A DNA stretch of 64,000 bases from Ariolimax columbianus (Eukaryota > Mollusca > Gastropoda > Stylommatophora > Arionidae): the NCBI GenBank assembly GCA_036924085.1, contig JAVGWX010000002.1:50110948-50174947 (forward strand), given 5' to 3'. Position numbers and translations under genes: made by a program. Below, one piece after another: positions 58,594 to 64,000 of the stretch (positions are counted from its first letter, which is position 1; the number at the start of each line of letters is the position of its first letter). The notes beneath the pieces are model-generated. The model was not told the origin of the DNA. It made no database searches and was given only the letters and a program-made list of their open reading frames with translations.

Positions 58594-61500
58594 CTGACCC
58601 TTTCTGCCCAGAACTGTGATCTTCCTCCTGACTTTTGGTGATGTTTCTTTGTCCTTGTCCTCATCTCCCTTCCTGGTCTGCAACACAAGTTTCTCCTGAG
58701 AGAGTACAGAGATACGACGGTTGCCCATATCCTCACCCTTGTCAGGTTGGGCATACTCTAATCTATCCAAGTCTACAGTCTCAAAAAGTGCACCTCCTTT
58801 CATATTCTGTTTGCGGACATAGTCCAAATCTGATGCATGGGCTGATTCTGAGTGAACAGATTTATTTTTACTATTCTGTTTTTTTTCATCTTCGTCTCCA
58901 TCAGTCTTAGACTTTTCTGAATTATCTGAGTCAACAGACTTTAATGCCTTAGGTAAGATTACATTCAATTTCTGAAAATGCTCCTTATCAGACGCATGGG
59001 TTGATTCTAACTGAGTAGTTTTATTATTGTTTCCATTGCCATTTAATGAGGAGTTGGTCAAAACTGATGGATGTATACAATTGGTTGCAGCATCACTTTT
59101 CACATCAGCTCCATTGTGTGTTTTGATCATGGTGATACTCACATCATTAATTTTTGAAACGTGCTTCAAATGTTGCATTACTTCCTCGTCACCTTCATCC
59201 TGCACATTCTTGACTTGTTTGCCATGCGTATTGTTATTACTAGCAACTTCAGACTCTTCTGTTGATAAAATGTCAATGTCGACTTCCACTGACCTCAACT
59301 TTGTTTTGCTGACAGAGAACTCCAGTTCTGAATCTTTCAACTTTGCTGCTTTTTTCTTCGACAAATTGTTGACAGTTACTTTACCTTGAGTCATACTCTG
59401 ATTGTCTGCCTTTTGGTCACCATGAGAATGTAATCTTGTTTTGTTCCTGACTTGTGAAACATCTTCCAAGCCACAAAGGACAGTGTCCTCGTGGGTTTGA
59501 TATGAATTTACATTATCTTCAATACTAGATGAAGCTTTTTGTTCTTTGCTTGTCTTTTTCCAGTTATCCTTTTGTTCATTATCAGAACCGGTTAATGGGG
59601 TCATTTTCTTTTCTGATTCCTTTTGCAAACTATTTATGCTATAAATGTTTTCTGATGATGATGAAACAGTACTTTCACTGTTCTTTATTTCCTCATCGCT
59701 TTCCAAAGAAATTGGGAAGACTAATTTCTCAGAGGTGTTTTCTTTTGGGGCAGAAATGTCAGAATTTTTTGCCTTTCTGACACCTTTTTCTCTCAGATGT
59801 TTTAACTTATGGGTTTCAGATTCAGATTTGGCTATATCTTCTCTCAACTTCTTCTTCCTCTCCTCAATATCTTTCTTCCACTGTGGCAAATCTGTGACTG
59901 AATCAGCCTGTTCTATGATGGCTGTCTCTGACTGAGGCATAATGGCAGAAGATGCAGATGACATATGTGCAACTCCACCAGCTATCACATCAGACACAGA
60001 GGAATCTAGCTTATTCTCCTGTGTCTCATCAATATTTCTGTCCATTATTTTATGTGTATCTTCATAATTTTCATGGCTAGCTAACTTTGACATTTTCAAT
60101 AATCGTGGTGGTTTTTGTGGACCACTCTCGCACTTGGCATTGCCTTTAACAGTATTCAAATTATGAGTCACTTGCAAAGGCTCGTCATTGCTTTTCTTCT
60201 GCTCAAGGTTGGCCTGTTTCAAACTAATACTACTGACATTACAATCTTTCTTGCTGGAAGAAACAGCATTCTGTTTCCTGGAGGATGTGCTCTTTGCTTC
60301 GTCAGAGCTGATAATATGCTTTGCTGGCGTTGAATGTAAACTGTTTCGGTCACTGTCACTCGTGCTACCCTCGTTTTCTTGTTTTTTCTCAGTATTTTCT
60401 GTGATAAGATTCTGTATATTTCTACTTTCAAAATTTGCATTATTATTTTCATTTATTACATTCAGAGATGACACTCTTGTTTTAGAAGTTTCTTTACTAT
60501 ATTTATCCATATCCTGGAATGAGTCAAGTTGTGATGACTCATTGTTCAGTGTCTCAGGTATGATCAGATTAAAGTCTTTTGTAGCAAAGTCCTGTTTAGA
60601 CACAGTGCTTGATGTACCACTGACTAGCTCACCGTAGCTTAACATATCCAAAGCTGGTGTGTTGAAGGTACTTGCCTCATTGACAGGAGTTCTAGATGAA
60701 GCAGTGAAGCTAGTTTCTGTGTTCATTTCAGAATCAGCAGACAAAGGTTCAATTGCAGGGACTAGAGAAGAAACAGGCGGTGATGTAATTAGTGAACGGT
60801 TAAGGTCACAGGAAACTGGACTAGAAGGTTTTCTAATCTTGACCCAAGATAATGATGTCGGAAGGTCTGATGGAGCCTGTTCCTTGTTTTCATTTGGAGC
60901 TGCCATAACATGCAAAGCCATTTGACTTTGGTTTGTGGAAATAGATGATGAAGACCATCTTCTGTCTTGTGGGACTGGAGTGGATGTGATTTGAGCTTCA
61001 GCTTCAGTAATATCTGTAGCTGAAGATTTCATAATGGCATGTGCTGAAGAATGTTCTGTAACGAATTTGTCAGAATGATTTCTGCTTGTCCTCTCATGAG
61101 CTGTAACTTTGATTGGATCAGCTTTTTGATGAAGGTCAAGTGAAATGGATGCAGTAGAAATGCTATTTCGTTCACCTGCATGTGTCTTTGAGTAAACGGA
61201 TGATTTGGTTTGTTGTAATATTAATTCATGTGATGATTTTCGAACACCCTTGTCAGTGACTGATATAATATCGTCTACAGGGCCTGATGTAGGTAGGGGT
61301 GGAGGGGCAGACGCTGGAAGAGGTGGAGCGCTGCTTGCAGTTGAAAGCTTTGATGAATCTAGTTCATCAATGGCTGGAACTGTATCCAATGTAGGAATCT
61401 TTGAATGTTCTGGAGCAGACGCTTTTGCTGAGGATTCCAGCATGCTTTTACGAGGTACTGGTTTAGGTGTGATGGGTTTGTCTCTAAGTTCTGTTGATGT

Positions 61501-62550
61501 TTTCAAGACTGGTTTAGCTAATGCAGCCTCTTCACGTGAACCTTTGCCCACAGACAAAGGTGCAGCAGTTCGTGGCTTTGCTACTGGATGAGAAGGTTTT
61601 GATAGTTCGGTGAACTTGTCAACAATTGCTTTTTGAGGATTTGAAAGTGTATTCTTTTTAAGCAAGGCAATGTCTAACTTACCCACAGTGGACTTCTCAT
61701 TGTTTTTAACATCTGTAGGTTTGAATCTTGAATGGGCAATTTGTGAATCTGATTTTGTGGAGACTGAAACATGAGATGCCGTGGAAGTAGATAACTTAAC
61801 AGAGGCAGATTTAGATGTTGTTGCTGTTTTTGTTGCTAATGTTATGGATGATGATGATGTTGTTGATGCTGGCACGATTAAACCACTTTTAGAAGAGCTA
61901 GATGTCAATTTGTCATTCTGCTGCAAAATAAGAGGCAGATTTCGTTTAGCTACTTTCATCAGTTCCTCTGCTGGAGTTTGTGATGCCAGAATTTCTTCTC
62001 GTTTTTTCTCCAGCTTCCGAGCCTCTTTGCCAGAAAGCGGAAGAGAATTGTCACTGCTTCTATTAAATGAATATTTAGTTTTCATGCTCTGTAATCTGTC
62101 TTTGATTGCTAATGTCTTTTTCAATTTTTCTTCATCTAATGAGGCATTTGACTGAAGCTTGGATTTCTTGGTGCTCTCTAGGGCATGATCACCAAGTTGA
62201 TGTTTGGTTCCAACAACCTCCAATTTCTTGGCAACAGTTGAAGTTTCAGAAGCAGTTTTTGTCTCAGTTGCTACTTGATGGTTCTTGTCATTGCCAGCCA
62301 TTGCAACATCAGATAAGACACCAGTGCTGTTGGTGCTTGGGTATGTGAAACTGGAAGTCTCAGAATTGAGTGACGGTGACAAGTATGGAGAGCGTGTGTA
62401 AACTTTGTTTGTTGGGGAGAGCTCACTGTGACGAAAGCAAGACCTGTGATATAACTTGCCTCCTTCCATGTGACGCTCGAGAAGATACACCCGATTGTGA
62501 CAGATTCCACAGACATCTCCTGTGGCAGCTGATGCTGCTTTCTCTTTTGC
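58594..62550 (-). CDS. MICALL giant exon: LIM first half plus long disordered region
   Basis: This 3,957-nt exon (1,319 codons, phase 0 to phase 0) runs from an acceptor (ATATTTTCAG) to a strong donor (CAG|GTGAGT). Residues 14-41 of the exon carry the first LIM zinc site, C14-x2-C17 and H35-x2-C38, around the motif VYLLERHMEGGKLYHRSC. That motif is typical of MICAL-like LIM domains. The second zinc site is not there: the next ligand position is H41, then SEL, and no Cys pair follows. The remaining ~1,270 residues are Ser/Thr/Lys-rich and low in cysteine. They include a proline-rich stretch (SAPPLPASAPPPLPTSGP, near 61,280-61,335) and a charged helical segment (PQWKKDIEERKKKLREDI, near 59,835-59,890). 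This looks like a scaffold with short binding motifs; I saw no NPF motif. Plus-strand open frames across the exon are shadows of this one. Confidence 0.85.
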
Positions 62551-62699
62551 CTGAAAATATGATAGTTTAAAATGGTCAACTTAATAAAGGAATAATAAAA
62601 ATAAAGGTGAGCATGTTCTGTAAAATGAATACTCTTTCCCACAGCACTGTTTAGATCAGAGACAGAGAAATAAATAGAATGAGGCTGCAACAGAATGGA

Positions 62700-63050
62700 A
62701 GATCAAAAGTCAATAGAAACACATATAGGTAATGGCTCAGTGACAGCACCATGACAAAAACACATATAGGTAATGGCTCAGTGACCCCATCATGACAAAA
62801 AGACATATAGGTAATGGCTCAGTGACCTACCATGACAAAAACACATATAGATAATGGCTCAGTGCCAGTATCAGGACAAAACACATATAGGTAATGGCTC
62901 AGTGACCGTAATAGGACAAAAACACATATAGGTAATGGCTCAGTGACAGGATCAGGACAAAAACACATATAGGTAATGGCTCAGTGACCGTACTAGGACA
63001 AAAACACATACAGGTAATGGCTCAGTGATAGCATCAGGACAAAAACACAA
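62700..63050. repeat. 41-bp minisatellite, ~8 copies
   Basis: The unit is aaaaacacatataggtaatg plus gctcagtgacagcatcaggac. It lies in the intron just upstream of the LIM exon. Confidence 0.95.
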
Positions 63051-63054
63051 CGAT

Positions 63055-63730
63055 ACTTATGTTAAGGTCACAAGGACTCCACAATAAATACCAATGACAT
63101 TTCCAATAGCTCCAGATCTTCTATTGCCAGCCACTTCAATAGTCCTGGACACCAGGGCAAGATAGACATCAAGAGTCACTGGCATTGTCTTATGTTCCTC
63201 CAATGATCAACACTGGTTTGAGCTTGAGAATTGTTTGATTTTCCTAATGGGTTGCCTCAAACATTCTGGTCTGAACACATTGCATACGTTTGCGTAGGCT
63301 TCCCCATGTCATTCCGCTCTCTTTTCATATACAAGATATATGGTAGTTTTCTAATAAAGCATTTTTGTTTTAGGTGATGAGGTTAGTAACTCCATTGACA
63401 GCCCTCTTTAGTTACCTTTTACGACATGCTCGAAATGGTACAGTGCTTTATTCTTTGTCCCTTGGAATTCAAATGGTTTTACACAAAGATCAAGAGAAGG
63501 AAAAATTGAAGAATAGTTCAGATAACACTGACAAGGATATGATATGCTACACCTTTTATCACAATATATAGAGTAGTGGTTTCTGTAGTAATTAGTCTTA
63601 TATAATGAGTAAGCTTGCTACATTCACAACTCTCTTTAGTCCCCTTTTACAAGACACTTGGAAGGCTTCAATGGGCTTATTTTGTTCTCTCCAAGTACTA
63701 TTCAGATGTCATGTAAACATTAGCAGGCTA
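63055..63730. other. Intron 1, two family-H fragments
   Basis: Related short segments at 63,395-63,455 (tttagttaccttttacgaca) and 63,630-63,690 (tttagtccccttttacaaga). No other feature. Confidence 0.45.
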
Positions 63731-63735
63731 CTTAC

Positions 63736-63872
63736 TGGTTCTGCATTTTCTTTGGTTGCCATCACAGGTGCCCTCTTCGTGGAAGGAGCATAGGAGCTAT
63801 CAGAGTCTGTGGGTCTCTTTGTGCCTGAGACAATCTTGTTAGAAACTTTGCCTCTGACTCCTGGACCACCAA
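63736..63872 (-). CDS. MICALL exon 1 of window (linker before LIM)
   Basis: This 137-nt exon follows an acceptor (TTTATCTAG) and ends at a strong donor (CCA|GTAAGT). It is read after two nucleotides that complete a codon from the upstream exon. The peptide is basic and Ser/Thr-rich, begins GGPGVRGKVSNKIVSG and ends MATKENAEP. It looks like a disordered linker between the CH domain (outside the window) and the LIM domain. It ends in phase 0, matching the phase-0 start of the LIM exon. There is no domain signature of its own, so the call rests on splice sites, phase and position about 1.2 kb upstream of the LIM exon. Confidence 0.75.
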
Positions 63873-63954
63873 CTAGATAAAGAAAAGAGGGAAAAAAACA
63901 TGAAAAAAAATTGTATAAGTTGATTAAGGTTGAGTTTAATCAAAATTTTAAAAT

Positions 63955-64000
63955 GGGTATGGTCAGATACCGCACCAATACGAGAACACAAACAAAACTT
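63955..64000 (-). mobile_element. Start of a Penelope-like end remnant (cut by window edge)
   Basis: 'ggtcagataccgcaccaata' parallels 24,868-24,890 (ggtcagatactgcgttaaga). The rest lies outside. Confidence 0.35.

Larger units (their letters stand above)
28161..63872 (-). other. MICAL-like (MICALL-type) gene, 3' nine exons
   Basis: This entry is the gene-level model. Nine minus-strand exons were assembled by hand from AG/GT borders and reading phase. They are all mutually in phase and give 1,602 codons plus a stop, after two leading nucleotides. Two features identify the family: the first zinc half of a MICAL-type LIM domain in exon 2, and a C-terminal bMERB domain split over exons 4-8. Known MICAL-like proteins have CH, LIM and bMERB domains and act as Rab8/10/13/35 effectors in endosomal recycling and actin or junction organisation. 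The CH-coding exons should lie upstream, beyond the right edge. No FAD-monooxygenase sequence is visible, but that domain would also lie upstream, so a true MICAL is not strictly excluded. MICALL is favoured because the LIM sequence and exon layout resemble that subfamily. The introns together hold about 31 kb, nearly all repeats. Confidence 0.85.

Noticed and set aside
58635..62348. Plus-strand open frames of up to 149 codons across the giant exon
   Set aside because: They are antisense shadows of the MICALL coding sequence; no codon pattern or domain of their own.
62425..62427. GTGAGC inside the LIM exon as the real 5' splice site
   Set aside because: The frame stays open for another ~1,278 codons to a strong donor in the right phase, so it is not the main site; kept only as a possible alternative.

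Overview
This is a eukaryotic (animal) genomic window with AT-rich, intron- and transposon-dominated sequence. It has no operons, Shine-Dalgarno sites or other bacterial features. The only host gene I can support is one large gene on the minus strand. A lophotrochozoan host, perhaps a mollusc, is an inference from the mix of CR1-, RTE- and I-like LINEs and several tRNA-headed SINEs; the sequence does not prove it.

HOST GENE. A MICAL-like (MICALL-type) scaffold gene enters from the right edge and runs leftward to about 28.16 kb. Nine exons can be placed with canonical AG/GT borders, and every phase is consistent from one exon to the next (4,811 nt of coding sequence in the window). They are 63,736-63,872 (linker), 58,594-62,550 (LIM half plus a very long disordered region), 56,215-56,403 (proline-rich linker), 51,472-51,586, 43,221-43,323, 40,146-40,219, 36,431-36,545 and 30,662-30,705 (together a bMERB domain), and 28,161-28,237 (inferred last exon and stop). 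The 5' exons, expected to encode a CH domain, lie beyond position 64,000. The bMERB domain is a Rab-binding helical fold, so the product is expected to be a Rab effector linking endosomal membranes to the cytoskeleton.

1-28 kb. This is intergenic sequence built from repeats. A 46-bp minisatellite (1.5-1.95 kb) is fused to an RTE-like LINE remnant. A 32-bp minisatellite lies at 5.0-5.5 kb. A nearly intact I-type LINE with RT and RNase H lies at 8.86-11.9 kb. A stack of CR1-like LINEs on the minus strand (13.7-19.6 kb) includes an RTE copy nested with a perfect 12-bp target-site duplication. Degenerate LINEs follow at 19.9-22.9 kb, then SINEs and a 22-bp minisatellite with higher-order structure.

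28-64 kb. These are the introns of the MICALL gene, filled with decayed LINEs (RTE-like and RNase-H-bearing), at least four tRNA-headed SINE families, a ~350-bp non-autonomous repeat, and many minisatellites with 31-103 bp units. Several of the minisatellites can be traced to a single-copy segment of a neighbouring transposon family. That is the most interesting pattern in the window: transposon segments seeding tandem arrays at different stages, from a 2-copy duplication to roughly 15 copies.

I found no CRISPR array, phage, defence island or operon-like novel system.
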